From NCBI GenBank assembly GCA_031376425.1, contig JANMDR010000229.1:1-10052 (forward strand): a stretch of 10,052 nt of DNA. Direction: 5' to 3'. A program made the position numbers and the translations under genes. This document shows positions 1 through 5,813 of this stretch, piece by piece. This DNA comes from JANMDR01 sp031376425 (GTDB lineage: Bacteria > Pseudomonadota > Gammaproteobacteria > Burkholderiales > Usitatibacteraceae). Position 1 is the stretch's first letter; the number at the start of each line of letters is the position of its first letter. The notes below the pieces were generated by a model. The model worked only from the letters and a program-made list of their open reading frames with translations. It made no database searches and was not told the origin of the DNA.

Positions 1-1198
1 GCGATGCATCGGCACCGTGGCTATACTGATCGTGTACGTAGGTTTCAATCGCGCCCGTTAATTTATTAATTTTTTGGCGATAGCGCCGCCAGCATTCAAG
101 TAGGGCTGCGCACTCTTTTTTATCAACATAAAATGATTTAAAACTTTGCCGCAACTCCGTCACGCCAGTTTCAATTGCAACGTTAGGCACGGCTTCCACA
201 GTCCAGCCAAAAGCCTCTAAAGTCTCCTTGGGTGAAGTTGCTGTAATCGGGTTTCTGTGCATGCCGTCATGGGGTAGCCACATCGCACCCCAGTTGTATT
301 TTTTGGCTTTCAGCAGCTCACTAAAGTATTCGTAAGTGCGGTGGTTATCCTGCATAAAACCGATAATGCGCAGCTCTGAAGCTTGGCGTTGGGCTAAGAT
401 GATTGACATAGAATCATTCCAGCCCAAATCCCACACCGCGTGCACCTTCAGCCGCGCATCGTAAGGCACCACACCCGCGCGTCCTGACGTTTGTAGCTCC
501 TCCACCTCATCTGCATACACCGCGCCATCCACAGCGGCTTTACACTGGCCTAGCCAAATGTTTTTATACTTTTTAATGTCCGTACGCTGCAGCTCTTGCC
601 GCTCGGTTTCTAACACTTCTGGAAACCAGGGATTATCAATATAGTTAAGCAGCACCGCTTTACAGTTAGCTGGCGTATCCAGCGCAAAGCGCTTATGTGT
701 TGGGTCGCTATCTAAATCTGGGTTATAGGTAGCCCATATTTCAGAATCTTCAGCACGAATAGTGGGCGTTAATATATCCCAACTTTTTTCAGTGACTGCC
801 TGCGCTTCTTCCACCCAACACAGGGTAACGCCTTCAAATGATTTAAGCGTATCTGCTGTTTGATCGGATAGCCCACTAAAATAAATTTCCGTACCATTTT
901 CACCGCGAATTTCGGTACTCAGCACTGTATAAAAATCGCTTAGCCCCAAATTTTTAATCTGGTCTTCTAGCAATTTATGTACCGATTGCTTGATTGATTT
1001 TTGCACTTCGCGCGCGCACAAAATGCGTTCCTTCTGCTTCGCCCCGCGCAGCAGCAAGGCGCGCGCAAAGCTCCATGATTTAGCTGAACCACGGCCACCA
1101 TAGGCCACCTTATAGCGCCACTTCTCAGTAAGCAAAAACTTTAGCTTTTTGGGCAACTCTACATCTAGGTTCTCAGATTCATTCACGATGCGGTGCAT
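1..1198 (-). CDS. Phage terminase large subunit, PBSX-like (3' end outside window)
   Basis: This is the ATPase-nuclease motor subunit that cuts phage DNA and drives it into the procapsid. My reading of the minus strand is open from 1198 to the left edge, about 399 codons without a stop. Walker A GGRGSAKS is at about residues 34-41. A Walker B-like segment, LCWVEEA, is at about 126-132 and supplies the catalytic Glu. The C-terminal half carries nuclease-type acidic positions: the Asp of VWDLGWND, HDGMH, and near the edge HDQYSHGADA, the usual end of the PBSX-family nuclease domain. Relatives are about 420-440 residues, so only the last few tens are missing. ATG 1198 overlaps the upstream gene by 20 bases and has no clear Shine-Dalgarno; GTG 1186 is an alternative. 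Family call is firm, exact start is not. Confidence 0.93.
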   Translation of the reverse strand, partial: MHRIVNESENLDVELPKKLKFLLTEKWRYKVAYGGRGSAKSWSFARALLLRGAKQKERILCAREVQKSIKQSVHKLLEDQIKNLGLSDFYTVLSTEIRGENGTEIYFSGLSDQTADTLKSFEGVTLCWVEEAQAVTEKSWDILTPTIRAEDSEIWATYNPDLDSDPTHKRFALDTPANCKAVLLNYIDNPWFPEVLETERQELQRTDIKKYKNIWLGQCKAAVDGAVYADEVEELQTSGRAGVVPYDARLKVHAVWDLGWNDSMSIILAQRQASELRIIGFMQDNHRTYEYFSELLKAKKYNWGAMWLPHDGMHRNPITATSPKETLEAFGWTVEAVPNVAIETGVTELRQSFKSFYVDKKECAALLECWRRYRQKINKLTGAIETYVHDQYSHGADAS

Positions 1199-1607
1199 CC
1201 ACGAAAGAAACCGTAATGTTTTTAACCGCTACGGCTTTATCCGCATCGCCACTAGGCTTGGCAGCCTGCGCTAAACGGCCTTCTACGCGGTCCCACAAGA
1301 ATTCCGCGCTCTTAAGATTGCCATCCAGCGCCAACGCCACATGTGTAGCAATAATCTGCTGCGCCACCAAACAATTGTCGCGGCTTAAGGCTTCGCGAAC
1401 TAGGCTATTTAACCAGCCTTGGGGTAGGGGTGGTAAGGCAGTTAGGGGCGATGGCAGTGGCGGTGGAGCTTGTGGTGCCATTGGTTCTACTGGTACGGGT
1501 GGCTGTGGCGTTACTAGAGAAAGCTGCGGCGCAGTAGTTGGGGGGGGAGGGGTAGCCTTAGTTTTTGCCGCCGCCGTACTTTTTTCTTTTGCCATTGATT
1601 TTGTCAC
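1179..1607 (-). CDS. Putative terminase small-subunit-like protein with proline-rich N-terminus
   Basis: This 142-residue protein sits directly upstream of, and overlaps by 20 bases, the terminase large subunit. That is the normal place of a small subunit, which recognises packaging-start DNA. Residues 1-18 are Lys/Ala-rich. Residues 20-62 hold about 19 prolines and are surely disordered. The remaining ~80 residues (GWLNSLVREALS... to FLWDRVEGRLAQ) look helical and resemble the short conserved core of small proteins encoded beside terminases, ending in a strand-like ITVSFVDA. The long start is GTG 1607; ATG 1595 (residue 5) is equally possible, and neither has a good Shine-Dalgarno. A G8 run (1540-1547 on the plus strand) encodes part of the proline tract. 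The role rests mainly on position; direct homology is only suggestive. Confidence 0.6.
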   Translation of the reverse strand: MTKSMAKEKSTAAAKTKATPPPPTTAPQLSLVTPQPPVPVEPMAPQAPPPLPSPLTALPPLPQGWLNSLVREALSRDNCLVAQQIIATHVALALDGNLKSAEFLWDRVEGRLAQAAKPSGDADKAVAVKNITVSFVDAPHRE

Positions 1608-1685
1608 GTGCGCTTTTTTAAAAACTCAGAGCGCTCATATTATTGCTATCAGCTATTCCCTTAAAGCGTTGATAGTAGAACATCA

Positions 1686-2039
1686 TCAAGCTACAGGCTG
1701 CTGATTGCTCAGCATGTCGTACAGGCTTTGGCGGCTAAATAATTTTTGCACCATCTCCTGTGCCTGCGCCTTATTTTTATGCTGTGCATGGCCCTTCAGC
1801 GCCGCACTCGGTGTGCGTGCCGGTGCGCTATCAGCAACCGCTTGATACACCTGCTCGCCGTCGTTGTTTAGCTCATCCAAAACCGTAATGCAGCCCTTAG
1901 CCTGCAAGCGCGTCAACGCCTGATACAGCAGTGGATACTCCACCCCCAACTGATGCTGCAAGCGCCGCCGCGTTTTAGCGCCATCAGCGTGAAGTGATTC
2001 CCAAATACGATACTGCAAAGTGGGGGGGGTGGCGATCAT
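1686..2039 (-). CDS. Small winged-helix-like protein, function unknown
   Basis: This 117-residue soluble protein has an N-terminal part (about residues 9-58, from YRIWESLHADGAK to LQAKGCITVLDE) that reads as a winged helix-turn-helix: a helix, a TRRRLQHQLG turn, a recognition-like helix VEYPLLYQALTRL, then a wing. This suggests DNA binding. The C-terminal half (HKNKAQAQEMVQKLFSRQS) is charged and helical. ATG 2039 is well supported by AAGGAA eight to nine bases upstream. A C8 tract on the coding strand (2022-2029 on plus) falls in codons 4-7, so one-base slippage would abolish the protein. It lies 78 bases upstream of the terminase pair, so it may be a regulator or packaging accessory. I do not recognise a named family. 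Confidence 0.72.
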   Translation of the reverse strand: MIATPPTLQYRIWESLHADGAKTRRRLQHQLGVEYPLLYQALTRLQAKGCITVLDELNNDGEQVYQAVADSAPARTPSAALKGHAQHKNKAQAQEMVQKLFSRQSLYDMLSNQQPVA

Positions 2040-2065
2040 GATGGTTCCTTATTGAGCCGACCAAT

Positions 2066-2117
2066 AAAAAAACCCGCACAAGGCGGGCAGGAATTAAAAA
2101 GCCCGCACAAGGCGGGC
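2066..2117 (-). terminator. Two tandem rho-independent terminators
   Basis: Two near-identical hairpins, CCCGC-ACAAG-GCGGG (2073-2087) and GCCCGC-ACAAG-GCGGGC (2101-2117), are each preceded on the plus strand by an A-run (2066-2072 and 2096-2100). Read on the minus strand, each is a GC stem followed by a U-run, a textbook intrinsic terminator. They would stop leftward transcription from the toxin-antitoxin cargo before the packaging module. The second also has a T-run on its plus side (2123-2127) and may work weakly in both directions. Confidence 0.85.
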
Positions 2118-2203
2118 TGTTGGTTTTTAAAACCGCTGGATACAGCAAGGTTTTGGTGGGCGCAAGAAGCCCCACTGAGATTGATTATAATTCGGCACTA
2201 AAA

Positions 2204-2226
2204 AATTGCAAACACGTTATTCGAAA
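2204..2226 (+). repeat. Bipartite direct repeat, copy 1 (AATTGCAA-N7-ATTCGAAA)
   Basis: Two 8-base blocks are separated by exactly seven unrelated bases and recur with the same spacing and orientation at 3814-3836. Each block contains a 6-bp palindrome (TTGCAA, TTCGAA). The two copies bracket the HigBA and BrnTA genes. The function is unknown; recombination scars or protein-binding sites are possible. Confidence 0.55.
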
Positions 2227-2287
2227 AAGTATGGGGACGTTACGGGGTGCTTTTTTCTGCGGTGCGGAATAAAACCACGGTGCCCTT

Positions 2288-2378
2288 CGTAGGGGCGAAA
2301 AATCTTTCGCCTGCGGTGGTGAAAATTGCCGCCGTCATATTTTATGTGTTGGCGGGCGAATGATGATTCGCCCCTACG
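2288..2378. repeat. REP-like doublet (REPIN/MITE-like)
   Basis: The ends are a perfect 12-bp inverted repeat, CGTAGGGGCGAA (2288-2299) and TTCGCCCCTACG (2367-2378). Each end is also part of its own hairpin: GGCGAAA-AATC-TTTCGCC (2294-2311) and GGGCGAAT-GATG-ATTCGCCC (2354-2373). Two inverted palindromes joined by a ~40-bp spacer is the layout of REP doublets mobilised in trans by REP-associated transposases. No such transposase is in this window. A related single hairpin is at 3132-3162. Confidence 0.75.
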
Positions 2379-2417
2379 GTTTACGTTGTCCGGCGTTGCG
2401 GGGGGGGGCGTTACGGT

Positions 2418-2708
2418 CTATAAAGGTTGCACAGTTAAGCGCATATTCATCGCCTTAAGGATTGCCGAAAAACTGCTTAACGCCGGATTGCCCTCGGCAG
2501 ACAGAGTGCGGTAAAGCTGTGTTGGGTTTAGCTGCGCTTGTTCGGCAATAGCTTGAACACCGCCAAATGCTTTTGCCATATGCCGTAATACAACAAGTAA
2601 TTCACCCTGATTACCATTGGCAAGAATAGTATTGATAACCTGCCGCGCAAATACAGGGTCCTGTCGATACATTTCCGCCATTGCATCATCATGATCTTTA
2701 GCTGTCAT
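2418..2708 (-). CDS. HigA-like (HI1420-type) antitoxin
   Basis: This 96-residue helix-turn-helix protein belongs to the 'addiction module antidote' family. It should neutralise the RelE/HigB-type toxin encoded just upstream and repress the shared promoter. The helix-turn-helix lies at about residues 49-80 (GGVQAIAEQAQLNPTQLYRTLS) and the end NPALSSFSAILKAMNMRLTV is family-typical. ATG 2708 is preferred to ATG 2729 because AGGAGA lies seven to eight bases upstream, the protein then begins MTAKDHDD like relatives, and ATGA overlaps the toxin stop codon, a translational-coupling arrangement. The gene appears intact although its toxin is interrupted. Confidence 0.88.
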   Translation of the reverse strand: MTAKDHDDAMAEMYRQDPVFARQVINTILANGNQGELLVVLRHMAKAFGGVQAIAEQAQLNPTQLYRTLSAEGNPALSSFSAILKAMNMRLTVQPL

Positions 2709-3043
2709 TGCAAATTCTCCTTTTTCCATAGCTGCAAGTATTTACAAGCGCGATCAATATCCGCATTTTGCGTACGTTTATCCCCGCCTCCAAACAGCAA
2801 TACAACGTAACTACCAACAGTCGCGTAATAAACGCGATAACCAGCCCCAACATCGATGCGTAGCTAACAAATACCATCGCGACAAAATTTATGGTCACCA
2901 AAATTACCCTGCTCAACGCGCGCGATGCGTCGCACTACGGCAATTTTGGCGGCAGTATATTTCATGGCACCTAACCACTCTAGAAATAAATCACGCTCGC
3001 CATCTTCGGCTAGGTAATGCTTAATTTCATAAAGGCATAACAT
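2705..3043 (-). pseudogene. HigB/RelE-family (HI1419-type) toxin with in-frame amber stop
   Basis: Translating from ATG 3043 gives a 113-codon frame with family motifs on both sides of one internal TAG at codon 60 (2864-2866): EIKHYLAEDGERDLFLEWL, RIARVEQGNFGD and KFCRDGI before it, then LRIDVGAGYRVYY and VLLFGGGDKRTQ after it. Relatives have Glu-Leu-Arg here, so GAG to TAG explains the break with no change of frame. HigB toxins are ribosome-dependent mRNA endonucleases. The truncated product lacks the C-terminal half of the RelE fold and should be inactive unless the stop is suppressed. The frame ends by overlapping the antitoxin start (ATGA). The Shine-Dalgarno is weak (AAAGACGA). A promoter and operator palindrome lie upstream. 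Confidence 0.87.
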
Positions 3044-3056
3044 TCGTCTTTAAACG

Positions 3057-3073
3057 AATGCTTGTCAAGCATT
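3057..3073. promoter_or_regulatory. Operator-like palindrome for the higBA-like operon
   Basis: AATGCTTG-T-CAAGCATT is a perfect 8-bp inverted repeat with a one-base centre, ending 13 bases upstream of the toxin start. A second, weaker repeat CATTCG...CGAATG (3041-3046/3055-3060) overlaps it. Placement between promoter and toxin fits autorepression by the HigA-like antitoxin. Assignment to HigA is inferred. Confidence 0.6.
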
Positions 3074-3084
3074 ACTTGTTATTT

Positions 3085-3112
3085 TATATATCGGTGGGGA
3101 GATTTTTGTAAT
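3085..3112 (-). promoter_or_regulatory. Candidate promoter for the higBA-like operon
   Basis: On the minus strand a -35-like ATTACA (3112-3107) is followed, 16 bases on, by a -10-like TATATAAA run (3090-3083). Transcription would begin at about 3075, right at the palindrome at 3057-3073, as expected for an autoregulated toxin-antitoxin operon. The match to sigma-70 consensus is moderate. Confidence 0.42.
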
Positions 3113-3131
3113 CGATGCGCCACGCATTGCG

Positions 3132-3162
3132 GGGGCGAAAAATCTTTCGCCCGGCAGTGGTG
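3132..3162 (+). repeat. Single REP-like hairpin, related to the doublet
   Basis: GGGCGAAA-AATC-TTTCGCCC (3133-3152) is a perfect 8-bp stem. Stem and loop match the left hairpin of the 2288-2378 doublet, and similarity continues into a GTGGTGA shared downstream. It lies between the HigBA and BrnTA operons. No U-run follows it on either side, so a terminator role is unlikely. Confidence 0.65.
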
Positions 3163-3203
3163 ATCTGCGCGATATTGTTGATTTTCGTGTTGCTAATAAC
3201 CAT

Positions 3204-3443
3204 TTAGCGCGTAGCATTAGCCGCGCTGGCCTCAAGACGTTCGGCTAACCAAACTTTAATGATTGACTGCCTTGTTACCCCCAATTTGCTCGCTTCACGA
3301 TCAAGCGAATCAATCATCCAAGTAGGGAAATCCACGTTTACCCGTTTTTGTGTTTGTAGAACGCGCCTAGCGTTGGATAAATCCAAAGCAGAGGTCAACT
3401 CGCCGCCATCATCAAATAATTGCTCAAACTTCTTAGCTTTCAT
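3204..3443 (-). CDS. brnA: BrnA-family antitoxin (ribbon-helix-helix)
   Basis: This 79-residue antitoxin to the BrnT toxin is encoded immediately upstream with an 11-base overlap, in the usual toxin-first order. The C-terminal ribbon-helix-helix fold is clear at about residues 34-70: strand RVNVDFP, helix TWMIDSLDREASKLG, turn VTR, helix QSIIKVWLAERLE. The N-terminal ~33 residues (KKFEQLFDDGGELTSALDL) should be the toxin-binding segment. ATG 3443 is preceded by GAGGTGG seven to eight bases upstream, a strong site. BrnA dimers repress their own operon in characterised members. The gene is intact. Confidence 0.88.
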   Translation of the reverse strand: MKAKKFEQLFDDGGELTSALDLSNARRVLQTQKRVNVDFPTWMIDSLDREASKLGVTRQSIIKVWLAERLEASAANATR

Positions 3444-3696
3444 AAAGTGCCACCTCTTCCATGCGTGCGCGTCGGACGGATATTAACCGAATATTTTCCG
3501 CCCGATAGCTAATCACTGCCGACCAATGCTTGCCATCAAGAAGGCCAATCACCAAATAACGCGGTTCATCAACTGTTTTAGCTGGAATTTCTAACAGCAT
3601 TGGGTCGCCCCATAAACGTTGCGCCTCAACGAAATCAATACCGTGCTTTAGACGATTAGATTTACTTTTTGCGTCGTCAAACTCGAAAAAATTCAT
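3433..3696 (-). CDS. brnT: BrnT-family toxin (DUF497)
   Basis: This is an 87-residue RelE-fold ribonuclease toxin that arrests translation by mRNA cleavage in characterised family members. Family hallmarks are visible: FEFDDAKSKSNRLKHGIDF at the N-terminus, DEPRYLVIGLLDGKHWSAVISYR in the middle, and a C-terminal IRLISVRRARMEEVALYE, which holds the conserved Arg/Glu/Tyr cluster. Length matches the family (about 85-95). It overlaps brnA by 11 bases. ATG 3696 has no close Shine-Dalgarno, so the toxin may be translated less than its antitoxin. It is the only toxin of the three toxin-antitoxin pairs here with no visible lesion. Confidence 0.88.
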   Translation of the reverse strand: MNFFEFDDAKSKSNRLKHGIDFVEAQRLWGDPMLLEIPAKTVDEPRYLVIGLLDGKHWSAVISYRAENIRLISVRRARMEEVALYES

Positions 3697-3705
3697 AATA
3701 TAAAA

Positions 3706-3734
3706 ACTATACCTTAATTATCATAAGCTTTCCA
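3706..3734 (-). promoter_or_regulatory. Candidate promoter for brnTA
   Basis: On the minus strand TGGAAA (3734-3729) is followed after 17 bases by TATAGT (3711-3706), ten bases upstream of the brnT start. A transcript from here would have almost no leader. Both boxes match the sigma-70 consensus only partly. Confidence 0.35.
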
Positions 3735-3813
3735 CGTGTAATCACAGCATTATGCGGTGTAGACGATAAAGCGTAATTAGCGATATGAGATTGTTTATGG
3801 TGCGCTATCGACA

Positions 3814-3836
3814 AATTGCAATCGGCTCATTCGAAA
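3814..3836 (+). repeat. Bipartite direct repeat, copy 2 (AATTGCAA-N7-ATTCGAAA)
   Basis: It shares with 2204-2226 both 8-base blocks, the 7-base spacing and the orientation; the spacer sequences differ. It lies in the gene-free 3700-3913 gap between the DUF4062 gene and brnTA, which otherwise shows only a short T-rich tandem repeat (GCTAAATTTTTT / GCTAATTTTT at about 3843-3867). Confidence 0.55.
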
Positions 3837-3913
3837 GTGGTGGCTAAATTTTTTCAGCTAATTTTTGCTTGGTAGCGGTTGCCTGCATCGGCCCGGTAGA
3901 AAAAGGGTTTAGC

Positions 3914-5041
3914 CTACGTTTCTTCAACAACGACAACCTCATTGCTTGCTGCTGCGCTAACATTATTACGCCGAATAGCAAGCAGTTGTGTCATTACTTC
4001 GCCGCCATAGGGCGTAAGGGTCCAGTACGTGCCGTAGTCTTTGAAGCTTCTCGCTTTGTCATTTTTTGTAATGAGTCCTAACGCGCACAATTGCACTTTG
4101 ATGAGTTGAAAGTCACTCGGTTGGATTTCGAATTTATAGAACCGACCGCCGGCTAGATCTTTTCTCTTTTGCAGCTGATCATAATTTTCTTGCCACGAGA
4201 GGTAGTCTAACGCCTCCTTCAGCGCTGCTTCATTGGCTTCGTGAATCATCAACGGCGCTATACATGCAAAAATTTTATTCCATGTGGGAGTAAAGCCGGT
4301 TTGATAGTTTTTGTGTTCGCGGGTCTCAACCAATTTTGCGATAAAAGAGAAGTTGACGGTGCACTTCTCTTCTCCCTGAGCCAAGTCTTCCGAGCCTTTC
4401 GGCGCAAAAATGCGTGCTTGGGATAGTTCGGTCTGTAACTCGTCAACGCGGCGGCGCAGTTGCAAAATTTCTCGTGTTGCGTCTTCGTCAGCCAGTTTAT
4501 CAGCACGCACCCAGCCAACAGCCGGACTTGATTTGATCAATTTCATCACGCTTCTGCTGACAACCGAGCCAAGTTCCTGTGCTGATTCCCATTGCTTGCA
4601 GAGCTTTTTCTCAACTGACGCGCGAAACGCTTAAAGCTTCTCTCTGCCCTCATCGGTAGCGTCTGTGTTTTTGGCGAGGATATTGTCAGGATTGCGATGT
4701 AGGAAGGCTATAGTTGGCTTGTCGATCGAGAGTGCGTACTGGTATTCCTTTTCTGTATAGCCGATGCCATCAGGCGCAAGTGAGCCGTAGCGGCCACCTA
4801 ATATTAGTACGTAATAGTCGCAGTCATCAATTACATTTTTGATAAGATCCCACTGCGATCCATTGGCCGCTGGAAAGAGTTCCATACCCGATGGTATACA
4901 GTCTAATTCAAGGAGCGCCTGCATGACCTCTTGCCGCTCCTGCTCCAGATCACGAAATGTGCTGCTTACGAATACTTGATATCGCTTCTCCAAGACGGCT
5001 CCTGATTGAGTAGGTTTGGGTGTAGAATTTTGTGTGGTCAC
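3914..5041 (-). pseudogene. DUF4062 protein gene interrupted by an in-frame ochre stop
   Basis: The frame reads as one 359-375 residue protein broken by a single TAA (4631-4633, codon 137 from GTG 5041). Before it is a typical DUF4062 domain (KRYQVFVSSTFRDLEQERQ, GMELFPAA, DYYVLILGGRYGS, TEKEYQYA), a TIR-like fold found in STAND and defence proteins. After it the same frame continues with AFRASVEKKLCKQWES, PAVGWVRADK, a coiled coil (LQLRRRVDELQTELSQ) and a C-terminal winged-helix-like domain (TWNKIFACIAPLM, FQLIKVQLCALGLI, DYGTYWTLTPYG). Family members have this whole architecture uninterrupted. TTG 4993, with AGGAG about five bases upstream, is a better start than GTG 5041, giving MEKRYQVFVSSTF. 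The C-terminal piece could restart at ATG 4546. Likely a recent nonsense mutation. Confidence 0.88.
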
Positions 5042-5073
5042 AGTATATCTGTTGCATCACAAACGCGTGTCAA
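5042..5073 (-). promoter_or_regulatory. Possible promoter for the DUF4062 gene
   Basis: On the minus strand a consensus TTGACA (5073-5068) and a good TATACT (5047-5042) are separated by 20 bases, longer than optimal. If used, transcription starts at about 5035, downstream of GTG 5041, which supports TTG 4993 as the real start. Confidence 0.35.
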
Positions 5074-5150
5074 ACAGTACTTTAATAGCCGCTGCTTGCC
5101 TAGCTTTCATTGAACTTTATAGCCTCTTTAAGAAGCTCAACGCACTCTAA

Positions 5151-5579
5151 GTGACCCGTCTGCTGTTCATCATGTCCCTACTATCTTCGTTTCGCATTGC
5201 CGCCGCGCAGGAGTTCGCCGAGGGGCAGGTATGGAGCTATAAAACACGTTCGGGTGAGGAGGGTTCGCGCGTGCTGATTAATAAGATTGAATCCGTGCCG
5301 AAGTTGGGTAAGGTTTTTCACATTAGCGTATCGGCAGTGAAGGTTAAAAATCCAGTGATTGCGGGTGGCTTTTCAACAGAGCTTCCGCACTTTCCGGTTT
5401 CGGGCGCAACGCTGAAGCAGAGCCTGATTAAACTCACCGGCAAAAGTGCCGTAAACCCTGAATACCGCGAAGGTTATGAAATTTGGAAGCGTGCTGTTGA
5501 TAAGGGCGAAGCAGGGGTGTTCATCATTGGTGTTGCTGATATCGTTGATGTGATTGAGCAGTCTATCAACAAGCAATGA
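5151..5579 (+). CDS. Conserved exported protein of unknown function
   Basis: This 142-residue protein begins with a signal-peptide-like segment: MTR, a hydrophobic core LLFIMSLLSSF, then RIAAA-Q with small residues at -1 and -3, suggesting cleavage near residue 19 and a periplasmic mature protein of about 120 residues. The mature part begins FAEGQVWSYKTRSGEEGS and continues INKIESVPKLGKVFHISVSAVKVKN and ELPHFPVS, a mostly beta pattern that I associate with unannotated exported proteins. GTG 5151 is the longest possible start because TAA lies immediately upstream in frame; ATG 5172 would truncate the signal. No strong Shine-Dalgarno. It is the first plus-strand gene and is divergent from the DUF4062 gene. 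No catalytic motif is evident and no link to defence can be shown. Confidence 0.75.
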   Translation: MTRLLFIMSLLSSFRIAAAQEFAEGQVWSYKTRSGEEGSRVLINKIESVPKLGKVFHISVSAVKVKNPVIAGGFSTELPHFPVSGATLKQSLIKLTGKSAVNPEYREGYEIWKRAVDKGEAGVFIIGVADIVDVIEQSINKQ

Positions 5580-5589
5580 TGCATCAGCA

Positions 5590-5673
5590 TTCCCCTTTGT
5601 GACGGCGCGGCAGGCGGATAGTTTTGAAGGGGGATTCCCGAGGGGCATGCTGTGCCCGCGTACCAAAGGGGAA
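5590..5673. repeat. 84-bp inverted-repeat element
   Basis: A perfect 10-bp inverted repeat, TTCCCCTTTG (5590-5599) and CAAAGGGGAA (5664-5673), encloses about 64 bases that contain a smaller hairpin GGGCA-TGCTG-TGCCC (5643-5657). It lies in the non-coding 5580-5813 gap before the Phd/VapB gene. It may be a MITE-like or REP-like repeat unrelated to the doublet at 2288-2378. There is no U-run, so it is not a standard terminator. Confidence 0.45.
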
Positions 5674-5751
5674 GATTGCCGCGCTGCCGAGCATAAGCGC
5701 TGCCAGTAAAGAGATATTAGGGCCAACGCGTTGTGCGATAAATACCGATGA

Positions 5752-5799
5752 TTGCAGCGCCTGCCAGAATCGGTATAAACTTAAGCGACTAAATTAAGT
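5752..5799 (+). promoter_or_regulatory. Promoter and operator-like repeat of the phd/vapB-vapC operon
   Basis: A weak -35 TTGCAG (5752-5757) is followed after 16 bases by a good -10 TATAAA (5774-5779). An inverted repeat ACTTAA...TTAAGT (5779-5784/5794-5799, 9-base spacer) overlaps the expected transcription start, where an autorepressing Phd/VapB dimer would bind. The operator role is inferred. Confidence 0.48.
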
Positions 5800-5813
5800 T
5801 GATCGAGCTAATT

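Larger units (their letters stand above)
2118..2417. other. Gene-free spacer with repeats
   Basis: No credible gene is present. The stretch holds one copy of the bipartite direct repeat (2204-2226), the 91-bp REP-like doublet (2288-2378) and a G9 run (2400-2408), just past the end of the HigA-like gene. Confidence 0.6.

Noticed and set aside
1216..1704. 162-codon plus-strand frame opposite the terminase-side gene
   Set aside because: It is low-complexity Gly/Ala/Cys text mirroring the proline-rich minus-strand gene, has no ribosome site and crosses two real genes.
1984..2175. 63-codon minus-strand frame across the terminators
   Set aside because: It runs through both terminator hairpins and the start of the winged-helix gene; there is no independent support.
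2698..2916. 72-codon minus-strand frame (hydrophobic product) in the toxin region
   Set aside because: It is an out-of-frame reading of the HigB-like gene; the correct frame shows family sequence on both sides of the amber codon.
5373..5726. 117-codon minus-strand frame opposite the exported protein
   Set aside because: It spans the antisense of the signal-peptide-bearing gene and the inverted-repeat element; composition and lack of a ribosome site suggest chance.
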